This document shows positions 12,149 to 22,040 of a DNA stretch of 64,000 bases, in pieces. The stretch comes from Streptomyces sp. MJM8645. Lineage in GTDB: Bacteria; Actinomycetota; Actinomycetes; Streptomycetales; Streptomycetaceae. Below the pieces are notes generated by a model, which did not search any database, had not been told where the DNA came from, and was given only the letters and a program-made list of their open reading frames with translations. The stretch spans positions 1,426,001 to 1,490,000 of the forward strand of contig NZ_LJJF01000001.1 in NCBI RefSeq assembly GCF_001625365.1, given 5' to 3'. Position numbers and translations under genes: made by a program. Each line of letters starts with the position of its first letter. Position 1 is the first letter of the stretch.

Positions 12149-13939
12149 TCAGGCCTCCTTCACGGCGGCAGAGGAGGGGCTACGACGACGGCTGCTGCGC
12201 AGCGGCGGGCGGGCGCCCAGCCGCTTCGGGTCCAGGCCGGACCACGGGTGACCGTTGGCGAAGAACTTGCGCCGGGCCAGCAGCGTGATCACCGGCTTGG
12301 TGAAGAGGAAGATCACCACGACGTCCAGCGCGGTGGTCAGCCCCAGGGTGAACGCGAAGCCCTGGACCTTGCCGACCGAGACCACGTAGAGCACGGCGGC
12401 ACAGAGGAAGGACACGAAGTCCGACACCAGGATGGTGCGCCGGGCGCGCGGCCAGGCCCGCTGGACCGCCGGGCGCAGCGGGGCGCCCTCGCGGACCTCG
12501 TCGCGGATGCGCTCGAAGTAGACGATGAAGGAGTCGGCGGTGATGCCGATCGCGACGATCGCACCGCAGACCGCGGGCAGGTTCAGCGCGAAGCCGATCC
12601 CGGCGCCGAGCAGGCTCATGATCGAGTAGGTCAGGGCCGCCGAGACGAGCAGACCGGCGATCGAGACCAGGCCGAGGCCGCGGTAGTAGACCAGCGAGTA
12701 GAGCACCACCAGCAGCATGCCGATCGCGCCGGCGACCAGACCGGCCTTGAGCTGGTCGCTGCCGAGCGCCGGGGAGACGGTGGTGATGTCGCTCTTGCTG
12801 AATTCCAGCGGCAGGGCGCCGTAGCCCAGCACGTTGGACAGGTCCTGCGCCTCGGCCTGGCTGAAGCGGCCGGTGATCACGGCGCTGCCGCCGGGGATCA
12901 CGTTCTTGACCTCGGGGTGCGAGACGACCTGGTTGTCCAGCACGATCGCGAACTGGTTGTTCGGCGGGGTCTGGGTGGCGAGCTGGCCGGTGACCTTGGT
13001 GAAGGCGTCGGTGCCGGCGCCGTTGAACTGCAGCTGGACCTGCCAGCCGGCACCCGTCTGGGTGTCGAGGCTCGGCTGGGCCTTGGAGACGTCCGAGCCC
13101 TTCACGGCGACGGGGCCGAGGGCGAGCTTCTCGTAGTAGCCGTTCTCGGGCTTCTGCGAACAGGCGACGACGGCCTTGTCCTCGGGGCCGGTCTGGGCCG
13201 CGCGGACCTCCGGCTTGGTGCAGTCGAGGGCGGTGAAGGCCGCGGCCAGCTCCGGCGGCACGGTGCCCTGGGTCATCGCGGCGCTGACGTCCGCGGCGCT
13301 GGGCGGGGTGGCGGGCGCGGACGGCGTGGCGGCGGCGCTCGGGGCGGTGCTCGCGCCCGTGGCGGCGGCGCTCGGGCTGGCGTCGGCGGCCAGCGCCTCA
13401 CCGGCCGGGCGGCCCTGCTTGGTGCCGCTCGCGCTGGGCGTTCCGGTGGCGCTCGCGCCGGCCGAGGCGGTGGAGCCGGCGGACGGGGCCGCGCTCGGGG
13501 TGCCGGTGGCCGAGGGGGAGCCGGTGGGCGCCGGCGGCGTGAAGCCGCTGGGCGCCACCGCGAGGACCGGGCGGAAGAACAGCTTGGCGGTGGTACCCAC
13601 CTGGTCCGCCGCGTTCTGCTGGTTGCCGCCCTTGGGGATGTTCACGATGATCGTGTTGTCGCCCTGGGTCTGCACCTCCGCCTCGGAGACACCCATGCCG
13701 TTGACGCGGCGCTCGATGATCCCGGTGGCGATGTCCATGTTGGACTTGGTGATCGCCTTGGGGTCGGTCGACTTCGCGGTCAGCGTGATACTGGTGCCAC
13801 CGGCGAGGTCGATTCCGAGCCGGGGCTTGGTGTGGCCCGTCCCGAACATGAGGGCGACCAGTCCGACGGTGACGACCAGGATGAGGGCCAGCGCCCGCCC
13901 TGGGTAGCCGTCGCGCGGGCGCGACTTGGGTGTTGCCAC
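12149..13939 (-). CDS. secD: Protein translocase subunit SecD
   Basis: 596 residues from a GTG that gives MATPKSRPRDGY; an ATG at 13975 would add 12 residues but has a weaker match to the family. Domains: first membrane helix (ALALILVVTVGLVALMF), motif LGIDLAGGTSITL, periplasmic P1 base and head, then the C-terminal membrane block with the RND-type motif ITADSFIVYFERIRDEVREG. An insert of about 90 residues (about 140-230) made almost only of Ala, Ser, Pro, Gly and Thr interrupts the periplasmic region. It works with SecF and YajC; the three genes are consecutive. Confidence 0.95.
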   Translation of the reverse strand: MATPKSRPRDGYPGRALALILVVTVGLVALMFGTGHTKPRLGIDLAGGTSITLTAKSTDPKAITKSNMDIATGIIERRVNGMGVSEAEVQTQGDNTIIVNIPKGGNQQNAADQVGTTAKLFFRPVLAVAPSGFTPPAPTGSPSATGTPSAAPSAGSTASAGASATGTPSASGTKQGRPAGEALAADASPSAAATGASTAPSAAATPSAPATPPSAADVSAAMTQGTVPPELAAAFTALDCTKPEVRAAQTGPEDKAVVACSQKPENGYYEKLALGPVAVKGSDVSKAQPSLDTQTGAGWQVQLQFNGAGTDAFTKVTGQLATQTPPNNQFAIVLDNQVVSHPEVKNVIPGGSAVITGRFSQAEAQDLSNVLGYGALPLEFSKSDITTVSPALGSDQLKAGLVAGAIGMLLVVLYSLVYYRGLGLVSIAGLLVSAALTYSIMSLLGAGIGFALNLPAVCGAIVAIGITADSFIVYFERIRDEVREGAPLRPAVQRAWPRARRTILVSDFVSFLCAAVLYVVSVGKVQGFAFTLGLTTALDVVVIFLFTKPVITLLARRKFFANGHPWSGLDPKRLGARPPLRSSRRRSPSSAAVKEA

Positions 13940-14085
13940 CTTGCTCGTTTCTCCCTGTCCATGCCACTCCCCCAACCGGACCCCCGTCCGGCTTGTGGCG
14001 GGACGGGGGCATGGCGGTTCTGCGGCCCTGAGGTCCTGTGGGCTCGCGGCACTGGGCCGCGCGGCCGGGCTGGTGCCCGACCGTA

Positions 14086-14493
14086 CTACTTGCTCGCGGG
14101 AGCCCCGCCCTCGACGTCGCCCTTGGCGCCGCCGTCCTTGGTGAGCGTCAGCGGCTTGTCCTCGACCGGCTCGGCGTCGGTGTCCTCGGCCTCCGGCTCG
14201 GCCAGCTCGTCATCGGCGGGGCGACCGTTGATGATCGCGTCGTACTCCTGGGGCTCCAGGACAGCGGCGATCGCGCTCTTGGTGAAGTGGGTGACCACGC
14301 CGGGCGCGATCTCCAGCTCGATGGTCTCCTCGTTGATCGCCTTCACCGTGGCGTACAGGCCACCGATGGTGCGCACCCCCGCCCCTGGCTCCAGCGAGGT
14401 CTGCATCTGCTGCATCTGCGACTGGCGCTTCTTCTGCGACCGGAACATGAGCACGATCGCGATGATCGGGAGGAGAAGGATGATGAAGTTCAC
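14086..14493 (-). CDS. yajC: Preprotein translocase subunit YajC
   Basis: 135 residues. One N-terminal membrane helix (FIILLLPIIAIVLMFRS) is followed by the YajC signature (QKKRQSQMQQMQTSLEPGAGVRTIGGLYATV), then an acidic C-terminal tail. It associates with SecDF. GTG start with AAAGGA about 12 bases upstream. It is the first gene of the yajC-secD-secF group; the 147-bp gap to secD holds no clear terminator, so co-transcription is likely. Confidence 0.93.
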   Translation of the reverse strand: MNFIILLLPIIAIVLMFRSQKKRQSQMQQMQTSLEPGAGVRTIGGLYATVKAINEETIELEIAPGVVTHFTKSAIAAVLEPQEYDAIINGRPADDELAEPEAEDTDAEPVEDKPLTLTKDGGAKGDVEGGAPASK

Positions 14494-14752
14494 TGCAGCC
14501 AGGGTCCTTTACGGGCCGCCGACCGGCGGCCTGTGTGGTATTGGTCGGCCCGTCAGGTGAGCGGGGCGGTCCGGCGGAGTCTAGGCGACCCCGAACTGAT
14601 CGGACAACGCCAAGCATCGCATCCTGCCGCCGAAAGTGGCGACCCTCCGCCTGCACAGTTTCCCCGGACTTCGCCCCCGGCTCGCACCCGGGCCACTCAC
14701 CGGGGCGGTGCATCGGACGCCTCCCGGGAACCGTCGGGCGGCGATCACCCGT

Positions 14753-15829
14753 TCAGCCCTCGTCGGCCCGGAAGAGTTCGGATTGCGCGGGCACGGCGCC
14801 CCGGGTGGTCTGGATCGGCGGGGTCAGCCCGAGGTGCTGCCAGGCCGCCGCGGTGGCGATCCGGCCGCGCGGGGTCCGGGCGAGCAGGCCCTCGCGGACC
14901 AGGAAGGGCTCCGCCACCTCCTCGACCGTCTCGGACTCCTCCCCCACCGCGACCGCAAGAGTCGACAAACCGACCGGTCCGCCGCCGAACAGCCGCAGCA
15001 GCGCGGTCAGCACCGCGCGGTCCAGCCGGTCCAGACCGCGGGCGTCCACCTCGTAGACGTCCAGCGCCCGGGCGGCGATCTCGACGGTGACCTGGCCGTC
15101 GTGCCGCACCTGCGCGAAGTCGCGGACCCGGCGCAGCAGCCGGTTGGCGATGCGCGGCGTCCCCCGCGAGCGGCCGGCGATCTCGGCGGCGCCGGCCGGG
15201 TCGATCTCCACGTCCAGCAGGGTGGCCGAGCGGCGCACCACCCGTTCGAGCTCGGCCGGGGCGTAGAACTCCATGTGCCCGGTGAAGCCGAAGCGGTCGC
15301 GCAGCGGGGGCGGCAGCAGGCCGGCCCGGGTGGTGGCGCCGACCAGGGTGAAGGGCGGCAGTTCCAGCGGGATGGCGGTGGCGCCCGGGCCCTTGCCGAC
15401 GATCACGTCGACCCGGAAGTCCTCCATCGCCATGTAGAGCATCTCCTCGGCCGGACGGGACATCCGGTGGATCTCGTCGAGGAAGAGCACCTCGCCCTCG
15501 GCGAGCGAGGAGAGGATCGCCGCGAGGTCCCCCGCGTGCTGGATCGCCGGGCCGGAGGTGATCCGGATCGGGGCGCCCAGCTCGGCGGCGATGATCATGG
15601 ACAGGGTGGTCTTGCCCAGCCCGGGCGGCCCGCTGAGCAGCACGTGGTCGGGCGCGCTGCCGCGCTTGCGGGCCGCCTGGAGCACCAGGGACAGCTGCTC
15701 GCGCACCCGCTCCTGACCGATGAACTCGTCCAGCAGCTTGGGGCGCAGCGCCGCCTCGACCGCCTGGTCCTCCCCGTCGGCGGCGGCCGTCACCAGCCGG
15801 TCGCCCGGGTCCGAGTCGTACGGACTCAT
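14753..15829 (-). CDS. ruvB: Holliday junction branch migration ATPase RuvB
   Basis: 358 residues, AAA+ ATPase. Walker A is [11 protein letters not shown], Walker B LFLDEIHR, with the RuvB sequence [17 protein letters not shown] and the C-terminal winged helix [17 protein letters not shown]. It drives branch migration of Holliday junctions with RuvA. The ATG at 15829 has GGAG nine bases upstream; the in-frame TTG at 15853 is an unlikely longer start. It follows ruvA after 46 bases, giving a ruvC-ruvA-ruvB operon. Confidence 0.97.
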   Translation of the reverse strand: MSPYDSDPGDRLVTAAADGEDQAVEAALRPKLLDEFIGQERVREQLSLVLQAARKRGSAPDHVLLSGPPGLGKTTLSMIIAAELGAPIRITSGPAIQHAGDLAAILSSLAEGEVLFLDEIHRMSRPAEEMLYMAMEDFRVDVIVGKGPGATAIPLELPPFTLVGATTRAGLLPPPLRDRFGFTGHMEFYAPAELERVVRRSATLLDVEIDPAGAAEIAGRSRGTPRIANRLLRRVRDFAQVRHDGQVTVEIAARALDVYEVDARGLDRLDRAVLTALLRLFGGGPVGLSTLAVAVGEESETVEEVAEPFLVREGLLARTPRGRIATAAAWQHLGLTPPIQTTRGAVPAQSELFRADEG

Positions 15830-15875
15830 CAGCACATGCTCCAAAGTCGACAAGAGGACAGATCGCCAGATGGCT

Positions 15876-16487
15876 TTAGCGGGATCGGTTGAGGCCGCGC
15901 AGGGCGAGCCGGAGCAGTGCGCCGACGTCCGGCGTCTGCTGGGCCTCCGCCTCGGGGGTGACGGCCACGACCGCCTCGTCCGCCTCGCGCGGAGCGTAGC
16001 CGAGACCGGTCAGCGCCGAGTGCAGCTGCTCGCTCCAGGGGGCCGGGCCGCTCGCGATCGGCTTCTGCGCCGGCACCGCGCCGTGCGGGGCGCCCAGCTT
16101 GTCCTTGTACTCCAGCAGCAGCTTGGCGGCCTTCGCCTTCCCGATGCCGGGCACGGCCACCAGCGCCTTCTCGTCGCCGCCGGCCACCGCGGCCCGCAGC
16201 GCGTCGGGGCTGTGCACCCCGAGGATCGCCTGCGCCAGCTTCGGGCCGACGCCCGGCGCGGCCTGGAGGATCTCGAAGACGGCGCGCTCGTCGTCGTCCG
16301 CGAAGCCGAACAGGGTCAGCGAGTCCTCCCGGACCACCAGCGAGGTCGCGAGCCGGGCGGGCTCACCCAGCCGGAGCCCGGCCAGCGTGTTCGGCGTGCA
16401 CTGCACGGCCATGCCGACCCCGCCGACCTCGACCACGGCGAGTCCGGAGGAGATGGCCGCCACGGGCCCTTGCACGAAGGCGATCAC
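15876..16487 (-). CDS. ruvA: Holliday junction DNA helicase subunit RuvA
   Basis: 203 residues. N-terminal OB fold ([25 protein letters not shown]), two helix-hairpin-helix motifs ([35 protein letters not shown]), an acidic/proline linker, and the C-terminal RuvB-binding helices ([16 protein letters not shown]). It binds the junction as a tetramer. The GTG start overlaps the ruvC stop as GTGA, so the two are translationally coupled. Confidence 0.96.
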   Translation of the reverse strand: MIAFVQGPVAAISSGLAVVEVGGVGMAVQCTPNTLAGLRLGEPARLATSLVVREDSLTLFGFADDDERAVFEILQAAPGVGPKLAQAILGVHSPDALRAAVAGGDEKALVAVPGIGKAKAAKLLLEYKDKLGAPHGAVPAQKPIASGPAPWSEQLHSALTGLGYAPREADEAVVAVTPEAEAQQTPDVGALLRLALRGLNRSR

Positions 16488-17026
16488 CGGCTGCTTCCTT
16501 TCAGGGGGGTGGCGCGGGCCTCCCGTACCGCGGCCTCCAGGCGGTTGACCGCCCCGCCGCGCCAGATGTGGCAGATGGCCAGCGCCAGCGCGTCGGCGGC
16601 GTCGGCGGGCTTGGGCGGGGCGTCCAGTCGCAGCAGGCGCTGCACCATGGCCGTGACCTGCGCCTTGTCGGCCCGGCCGGAGCCGGTGACGGCGGCCTTG
16701 ACCTCGCTCGGGGTGTGCAGGGTGACCGGGATGCCGCGCCGGGTGGCGCAGAGCATCGCGACCGCGCTGGCCTGGGCGGTGCCCATCACCGTCCGGACGT
16801 TGTGCTGGGCGAACACCCGCTCGACGGCGACCAGTTCCGGCTCGTGCTCGTCGAGCCAGGCCTCTATGCCCTGCTCCACCAGCAGCAGCCGCCGCCCGAT
16901 CTCCTCCTCGGCGGGGGTGCGCACCACGCCGACCCCGACCATCCGCAGCGGCCGCCCCGGCGCACCCTCGACCACGCCGATCCCGCACCTGGTCAGCCCC
17001 GGGTCGACGCCCAGTACCCGTACCAC
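16484..17026 (-). CDS. ruvC: Crossover junction endodeoxyribonuclease RuvC
   Basis: 180 residues. RNase H-like resolvase with the catalytic acidic residues in [31 protein letters not shown] and the C-terminal [14 protein letters not shown]. It cuts Holliday junctions processed by RuvAB. GTG start. It heads the ruv operon and is separated from yebC by a terminator. Confidence 0.96.
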   Translation of the reverse strand: MVRVLGVDPGLTRCGIGVVEGAPGRPLRMVGVGVVRTPAEEEIGRRLLLVEQGIEAWLDEHEPELVAVERVFAQHNVRTVMGTAQASAVAMLCATRRGIPVTLHTPSEVKAAVTGSGRADKAQVTAMVQRLLRLDAPPKPADAADALALAICHIWRGGAVNRLEAAVREARATPLKGSSR

Positions 17027-17146
17027 AGCCCCGCCTCTCGTTGATCGCCGCTCGCCTCCGGGCGCTCCGGCCCGGGCAGGCCCTCCGGCCCACGGCGGGC
17101 GACCTGCGAAGGCTACCGTCCGGGTCCGACAGCGCCCGCAAAGACA

Positions 17147-17178
17147 CCGGCCCGGCGGTCGGGAGACCGCCGGGCCGG
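17147..17178 (-). terminator. Terminator of yebC
   Basis: A perfect 14-bp stem with loop GGGA, 13 bases beyond the yebC stop on the minus strand, separating the pdx/yebC group from the ruv genes. Confidence 0.8.
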
Positions 17179-17191
17179 GGAGTGAGAACGA

Positions 17192-17950
17192 TCACTCGGC
17201 GTCGAGCTGCGCACCGACCTCGTCGGAGATGTCGAAGTTGGCGAAGACGTTCTGCACGTCGTCGCTGTCCTCCAGCACGTCGATCAGCTTGAGGATCTTG
17301 CGGGCGCCGTCGACGTCCAGCTCGACCTGCATGCTCGGGAGGAAGTTGGCCTCGGCCGAGTCGTAGTCGACACCGGCGTCCACCAGCGCGGTGCGCACGG
17401 CGACCATCTTGGTGGCCTCGGAGACGATCTCGAACGCGTCGCCGAGGTCGTTGATCTCCTCGGGCTCCTGGTCGAGGACGACCTCGAAGAGCTTGTCCTC
17501 GTCCACGCCGTCAGCCTTGGGGACGATCACGACGCCCTTGCGGGTGAACAGGTACGACACCGAGCCCGGGTCGGCCATCGAGCCGCCGTTGCGGGTCATC
17601 GCGACGCGCACGTCGGAGGCGGCGCGGTTGCGGTTGTCGGTGAGGCACTCGATCAGGACGGCGACGCCGTTCGGGCCGTAGCCCTCGTACATGATCGTCT
17701 GGTAGTCGGCGCCGCCGGCCTCCAGACCGCCACCGCGCTTGACGGCGCGGTTGATGTTGTCGATCGGGACCGAGCTCTTCTTCGCCTTCTGGATGGCGTC
17801 GTAGAGGGTCGGGTTGCCGGCCGGGTCGGAACCGCCGGTGCGCGCCGCCACCTCGATGTTCTTGATCATCTTGGCGAAGAGCTTGCCGCGCTTGGCGTCG
17901 ATCACGGCCTTCTTGTGCTTGGTGGTAGCCCACTTAGAGTGGCCGGACAT
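17192..17950 (-). CDS. yebC: YebC/PmpR-family transcriptional regulator or translation factor
   Basis: 252 residues. The family start [25 protein letters not shown] is intact, as are [12 protein letters not shown] and [19 protein letters not shown]. The family is known as a DNA-binding regulator in some bacteria and as a ribosome-associated factor that helps translation of proline stretches in others; which applies here is not decided by sequence. It lies between pdxT and ruvC, the conserved actinobacterial position. Confidence 0.94.
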   Translation of the reverse strand: MSGHSKWATTKHKKAVIDAKRGKLFAKMIKNIEVAARTGGSDPAGNPTLYDAIQKAKKSSVPIDNINRAVKRGGGLEAGGADYQTIMYEGYGPNGVAVLIECLTDNRNRAASDVRVAMTRNGGSMADPGSVSYLFTRKGVVIVPKADGVDEDKLFEVVLDQEPEEINDLGDAFEIVSEATKMVAVRTALVDAGVDYDSAEANFLPSMQVELDVDGARKILKLIDVLEDSDDVQNVFANFDISDEVGAQLDAE

Positions 17951-18030
17951 TCGCCAGCTCCTTTACGTCGCCAAAGGGAAATGAAACAGATGAGATCTTA
18001 CCGGTGTCGTCACCGGAAAGGCGCACACGG

Positions 18031-18648
18031 TCAGCGCCGTCCCAGGTGCTCCTCGACCATCGCGACGAAGTAGGCGTGCACCCGGTGGTCGCCGGTGAGC
18101 TCCGGGTGGAAGGAGGTCGCCAGCAGGTTGCCCTGGCGCACGGCCACGATCCGGCTCTCCGGACCGTCCGCGGCGGGCAGCTCGGCCAGCACCTCGACAC
18201 CCGCGCCGACGCCCTCGACCCAGGGGGCCCGGATGAAGACGCCGTGCACCGGCGCGTCGCCCAGGCCCTCGAAGGCGACACCGGACTCGAAGGACTCGTT
18301 CTGGCGGCCGAAGGCGTTGCGGCGCACGGTCATGTCGATGCCGCCGACGGTCTCCTGGTCGTCCCGGCCGTCCAGGATCTTGTCGGCCAGCATGATCATG
18401 CCCGCGCAGGTGCCGTACACCGGCATCCCGGCGGCGACCCGCTCGCGCAGCGGGTCCATCACGCCGAACAGCAGCGCCAGCTTGGACATGGTGGTGGACT
18501 CCCCGCCGGGGATCACCAGCGCGTCGACCTCGGCCAGCTCCTCGGCACGGCGCACCGGGCGGGCGAGCGCGTCGGCCTCGGCCAGCGCGACCAGGTGCTC
18601 GCGGACGTCACCCTGGAGGGCGAGGACGCCGATGACTGGAGTGCTCAC
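18031..18648 (-). CDS. pdxT: Pyridoxal 5'-phosphate synthase glutaminase subunit PdxT
   Basis: 205 residues, class I glutamine amidotransferase. The N-terminal [14 protein letters not shown], the oxyanion segment PGGESTTM, the nucleophile motif GTCAGMI and the C-terminal [11 protein letters not shown] are all present. It supplies ammonia to PdxS for vitamin B6 synthesis. The GTG at 18648 gives MSTPVIG, the normal start; a TTG three codons upstream is possible. It follows pdxS after 90 bases. Confidence 0.95.
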   Translation of the reverse strand: MSTPVIGVLALQGDVREHLVALAEADALARPVRRAEELAEVDALVIPGGESTTMSKLALLFGVMDPLRERVAAGMPVYGTCAGMIMLADKILDGRDDQETVGGIDMTVRRNAFGRQNESFESGVAFEGLGDAPVHGVFIRAPWVEGVGAGVEVLAELPAADGPESRIVAVRQGNLLATSFHPELTGDHRVHAYFVAMVEEHLGRR

Positions 18649-18738
18649 GGTCTTCAACCTCGTTCGATCGTTCTACGGATGTACGTGACGCGGCCCGCCG
18701 CGCGCCAAGGCGCTGCGACGGGCCGGCACAGGGGGCGA

Positions 18739-19650
18739 CTACCAGCCGCGGTTGGCGTAGCGCTCGGTCTCCGGCAGGGTGTCGCAGTTGATGCCGACCA
18801 TGGCCTCGCCGAGGTTGCGGGAGGCGTCCGCGATGATCTTCGGGTCGTCGAAGAAGGTGGTGGCCTTCACGATGGCGGCGGCGCGCTTGGCCGGGTCGCC
18901 CGACTTGAAGATGCCCGAGCCGACGAAGACGCCCTCGGCACCGAGCTGGCGCATCAGCGCGGCGTCGGCCGGGGTGGCCACGCCACCGGCGGAGAACAGC
19001 ACGACCGGCAGCTTGCCGAGCTCGGCGACCTCCTTGACGAGCTCGTACGGGGCGCGCAGCTCCTTGGCGGCGGCGTACAGCTCGTTGTTGTCGAAGCCGC
19101 GCAGCTTGGCGATCTCGTTCTTGATCTGGCGCAGGTGGCGGACCGCCTCGACGACGTTGCCGGTGCCGGCCTCGCCCTTCGAGCGGATCATGGCCGCGCC
19201 CTCGGCGATGCGGCGCAGGGCCTCGCCCAGGTTGGTGGCGCCACAGACGAAGGGGGTGGTGAAGGCCCACTTGTCGGAGTGGTTGACCTCGTCGGCCGGG
19301 GTCAGCACCTCGGACTCGTCGATGTAGTCGACGCCGAGCGACTGGAGGACCTGGGCCTCGACGAAGTGGCCGATCCGCGACTTGGCCATCACCGGGATGG
19401 AGACCGCCTCGATGATCTCCTCGATCATGTTCGGGTCGGACATCCGGGCCACGCCGCCGTCCTTGCGGATGTCGGCCGGAACCCGCTCCAGCGCCATGAC
19501 GGCCACCGCGCCGGCGTCTTCAGCGATCTTGGCCTGCTCGGCGTTGACCACGTCCATGATCACACCGCCCTTGAGCTGCTCGGCCATGCCGCGCTTCACC
19601 CGGGCGGTACCGATCTGCGGCTGGTCTGCGGTGGTGGGGGTGGTGGACAC
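18739..19650 (-). CDS. pdxS: Pyridoxal 5'-phosphate synthase subunit PdxS
   Basis: 303 residues, TIM-barrel synthase. Motifs: [46 protein letters not shown] (catalytic Lys) and [15 protein letters not shown] (second Lys region is the preceding [17 protein letters not shown]). It builds PLP from ribose 5-phosphate, glyceraldehyde 3-phosphate and ammonia in a complex with PdxT. The GTG start at 19650 avoids the 26-residue upstream extension. The pdxS-pdxT order is standard. Confidence 0.97.
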   Translation of the reverse strand: MSTTPTTADQPQIGTARVKRGMAEQLKGGVIMDVVNAEQAKIAEDAGAVAVMALERVPADIRKDGGVARMSDPNMIEEIIEAVSIPVMAKSRIGHFVEAQVLQSLGVDYIDESEVLTPADEVNHSDKWAFTTPFVCGATNLGEALRRIAEGAAMIRSKGEAGTGNVVEAVRHLRQIKNEIAKLRGFDNNELYAAAKELRAPYELVKEVAELGKLPVVLFSAGGVATPADAALMRQLGAEGVFVGSGIFKSGDPAKRAAAIVKATTFFDDPKIIADASRNLGEAMVGINCDTLPETERYANRGW

Positions 19651-19778
19651 GTGAGACCTCACTCGAAGATGAACCAGTGCTATCGCCCTATGGTAGGCGG
19701 AACGGGTGACGCAACCATGCGCCACCAAGTCCAGCCCGGACGACGGGATGCGACAAACGGGCCGTATCCGAGCACAGC

Positions 19779-20324
19779 CTAGGCGGGTGCCCCTTCGGGC
19801 GTGAGCGCGGGCGGCGGAGCATCGTCCATCTCGAACGCCAGCGGGAACGGAGCCTTCCCCGCCAGCCGGAAGTACCGCACCAGACGGTGCTCGCGCACCG
19901 CCCGGGCCGCCCGCACCGCGTCGTTGTGGAACCGGCGCGCCATCGGCGCCCGGCGCACCGCCGCCGTCAGGTCGCGCACCGCGTCCTCGCCGCCCGGCTC
20001 CGCCACCAGCGCCGCCACCTGCTCCGGCTCGGCGAACACCGCCCGCAGCGCCAGGCTCAGCTGGCTCTCCGCCACCTCACGCTGGTCGTCCTCGGCCTGC
20101 CGGGCCGCGTGCGCCGCGTCCAGCAGCAGCAGCGAGGCCGCCGGGTCCAGCAGCGAGGACGTGGCCAGCTCCATCGCCACCGAGGCCCGACGGACCAGCT
20201 GCGCGTCCAGCGCCGCCCGCGCGGCGTCGATCCTGGCGTGCAGCCGGTCCAACCGACCGGCCGTCCAACTCAGGTACATGCCGAACAGCACCACGGCCAC
20301 GCCGGCCCAGATCCAGGTAGTCAC
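19779..20324 (-). CDS. LemA-like membrane protein
   Basis: 181 residues. One N-terminal membrane helix ([19 protein letters not shown]) is followed by a long helical region with the LemA-like pattern [20 protein letters not shown] and, near the C-terminus, the pattern [11 protein letters not shown], which resembles the RFYNDAV motif of LemA. The C-terminal FEMDDAPPP also fits that family. It is shorter and more divergent than typical LemA, so the assignment is tentative. GTG start chosen; a TTG 9 bases upstream is possible. Function unknown; it faces the tautomerase and pim genes on the same strand. Confidence 0.6.
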   Translation of the reverse strand: MTTWIWAGVAVVLFGMYLSWTAGRLDRLHARIDAARAALDAQLVRRASVAMELATSSLLDPAASLLLLDAAHAARQAEDDQREVAESQLSLALRAVFAEPEQVAALVAEPGGEDAVRDLTAAVRRAPMARRFHNDAVRAARAVREHRLVRYFRLAGKAPFPLAFEMDDAPPPALTPEGAPA

Positions 20325-20353
20325 GGGGCGCAACGCTACCGGGTGTCACCGGC

Positions 20354-20719
20354 TCAGCCCTCCGCGCTCGCGCTCCGGTAGGACCCGCGGTCGATGTCGG
20401 AGACGTTCACCGCGGTGTACAACCGGGTGCCCGGCGCCGGCGCGACGTGCTCGGCCAGCAGCGCCAGCACGCCCTCGCTGAGCGCCGCCTTCGCCTCCGG
20501 CGTACGGCCCGGGAAGATCTGGAACTCGACGTACACCTGCGCGGCGGCCTCCTCGCCCTCCCCCACCACGAAGTCGTCGTTCTGCCGGAACAGCGTCTTG
20601 CACGCCTCCGGCTTCGCGTCGATCGTCCCCACCGCGAGCCGGTTGATCGCCACGCCCAGCGCCCGGCGGTCGAAGGAGCCGGCCAGGCTCGGCGAGTAGT
20701 CGACGGAGATCTGCGGCAT
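20354..20719 (-). CDS. 5-carboxymethyl-2-hydroxymuconate isomerase-like tautomerase
   Basis: 121 residues beginning MPQISVDYS. Proline 2 would be the N-terminal catalytic base of the tautomerase superfamily after methionine removal. The FQIFPGRTPEAKAALSEGVLALL segment matches the CHMI subgroup. The start at 20719 is required to expose this proline; the longer frame beginning at 20776 would bury it. No homoprotocatechuate pathway genes are nearby, so the real substrate is unknown. Confidence 0.75.
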   Translation of the reverse strand: MPQISVDYSPSLAGSFDRRALGVAINRLAVGTIDAKPEACKTLFRQNDDFVVGEGEEAAAQVYVEFQIFPGRTPEAKAALSEGVLALLAEHVAPAPGTRLYTAVNVSDIDRGSYRSASAEG

Positions 20720-20815
20720 CGGTGCCCCCATGCGTCGTGCCCGAATACGGTCGACCGACCCTAACGCCGCCGGCACCCCGGAAAAGTCCCGGGCCGGCCG
20801 GGCTCGGTCCCGGGC

Positions 20816-22000
20816 TCAGTCCCGGGCCAGCCCGAACCGGCCGCGCCGGCCGCTGCGCACGTCCTCCTCGACCACCGCCGCGGCCCCCGCCGCCACCGTC
20901 TCGTACACCGCCAGGATGTCCGCGCCGACCGTCGACCAGTCGAACCGCCGCACGTACCGCGAAGCGGCCTTGCTCAGCTCCCCCAGCCGCCCCGGATCGC
21001 CCAGCAGCCGCAGCGCCGCAGCGGCCAGCGCGTCCGCGTCCTCCACCGGGAACAGCTCGCCCGCGTCCCCGCCGTCCAGCACCTGCTTGAACGCGTCCAG
21101 GTCGCTGGCCAGCACCGGGGCGCCCGCCGACATCGCCTCGACCAGGATGATCCCGAAACTCTCGCCACCGGTGTTCGGCGCCACGTACAGGTCCACGCTG
21201 CGCAGCAGCCGGGCCTTGTCGCGGTCGCTCACCATGCCGAGGAACTCCACCTGCCGGCGGACCTCCGGCGCCAGGCCGGCGACGGCCTCCTCCTCGTCCC
21301 CCTTGCCCGCCACCAGCAGCCGCACGCCCGGCCGCTCGGCCAGGATCTTCGGCAGCGCCGCCAGCAGCGTCGGCAGGCCCTTGCGCGGCTCGTTGATGCG
21401 GCCGACGAAGCCGATCGTGCCCGGCTCCCCCGCCGCCGCGCCGCCGCGCCAGCGCTCGTCCGGCTCGGCGTCCGCGAAGAAGCCGACGTCCACGCCGTTC
21501 GGGATCACCACCGCGTCGCCGCCCAGGTGCTCCACCAGCGTCCGCCGGGCGTACTCCGACACCGCGATCCGGGCCCGCATCTTCTCCAGGCCGGGCTGCA
21601 GGATCGGCGAGGCCGCGATCATCGCCCGCGAGCGCGGGTTGGAGGTGTGGAACGTCCCCACCATCGGCCCGGACGCCGACCAGGCGGCCAGCATCGACAC
21701 GCTCGGCGCGGCCGGCTCGTGCACGTGCAGGATGTCGAACCGGCCCTCGTGCAGCCACCGCCGCGTCCGCGCCGCCGACAGGACGCCGAAGCTCAGCCGC
21801 GCCACCGACCCGTTGTACGGCACCGCCACCGCCCGCCCGGCACCGACCACGTACGGCGGCAGCGCCTCCTCGTCCTCGGCCGGCGACAGCACCGAGACCT
21901 CGTGGCCCAGACCGATCAGGTGCTCGGCCAAGTCCCGGATGTGGAACTGCACCCCACCGGGGACGTCCCAGTCGTACGGGCAGACGATGCCGATCTTCAC
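20816..22000 (-). CDS. pimA: Phosphatidylinositol mannosyltransferase, PimA-like GT4
   Basis: 394 residues, GT-B fold glycosyltransferase. The N-terminal KIGIVCPYDWDVPGGVQFH, the central HVHEPAAPSVSMLA and the C-terminal nucleotide-sugar region (PNTGGESFGIILVEAMSAG, the EX7E motif) match PimA. It transfers the first mannose from GDP-mannose to phosphatidylinositol at the inner face of the membrane. It lies in the order pgsA-patA-pimA, all on the minus strand, which is the conserved PIM cluster. The C-terminal 30 residues are a basic tail. Confidence 0.92.
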   Translation of the reverse strand: MKIGIVCPYDWDVPGGVQFHIRDLAEHLIGLGHEVSVLSPAEDEEALPPYVVGAGRAVAVPYNGSVARLSFGVLSAARTRRWLHEGRFDILHVHEPAAPSVSMLAAWSASGPMVGTFHTSNPRSRAMIAASPILQPGLEKMRARIAVSEYARRTLVEHLGGDAVVIPNGVDVGFFADAEPDERWRGGAAAGEPGTIGFVGRINEPRKGLPTLLAALPKILAERPGVRLLVAGKGDEEEAVAGLAPEVRRQVEFLGMVSDRDKARLLRSVDLYVAPNTGGESFGIILVEAMSAGAPVLASDLDAFKQVLDGGDAGELFPVEDADALAAAALRLLGDPGRLGELSKAASRYVRRFDWSTVGADILAVYETVAAGAAAVVEEDVRSGRRGRFGLARD

Positions 22001-22040
22001 GGGTTCCTCATGCTCCTTCGGGTACTCCTGCTGGCCGGGA

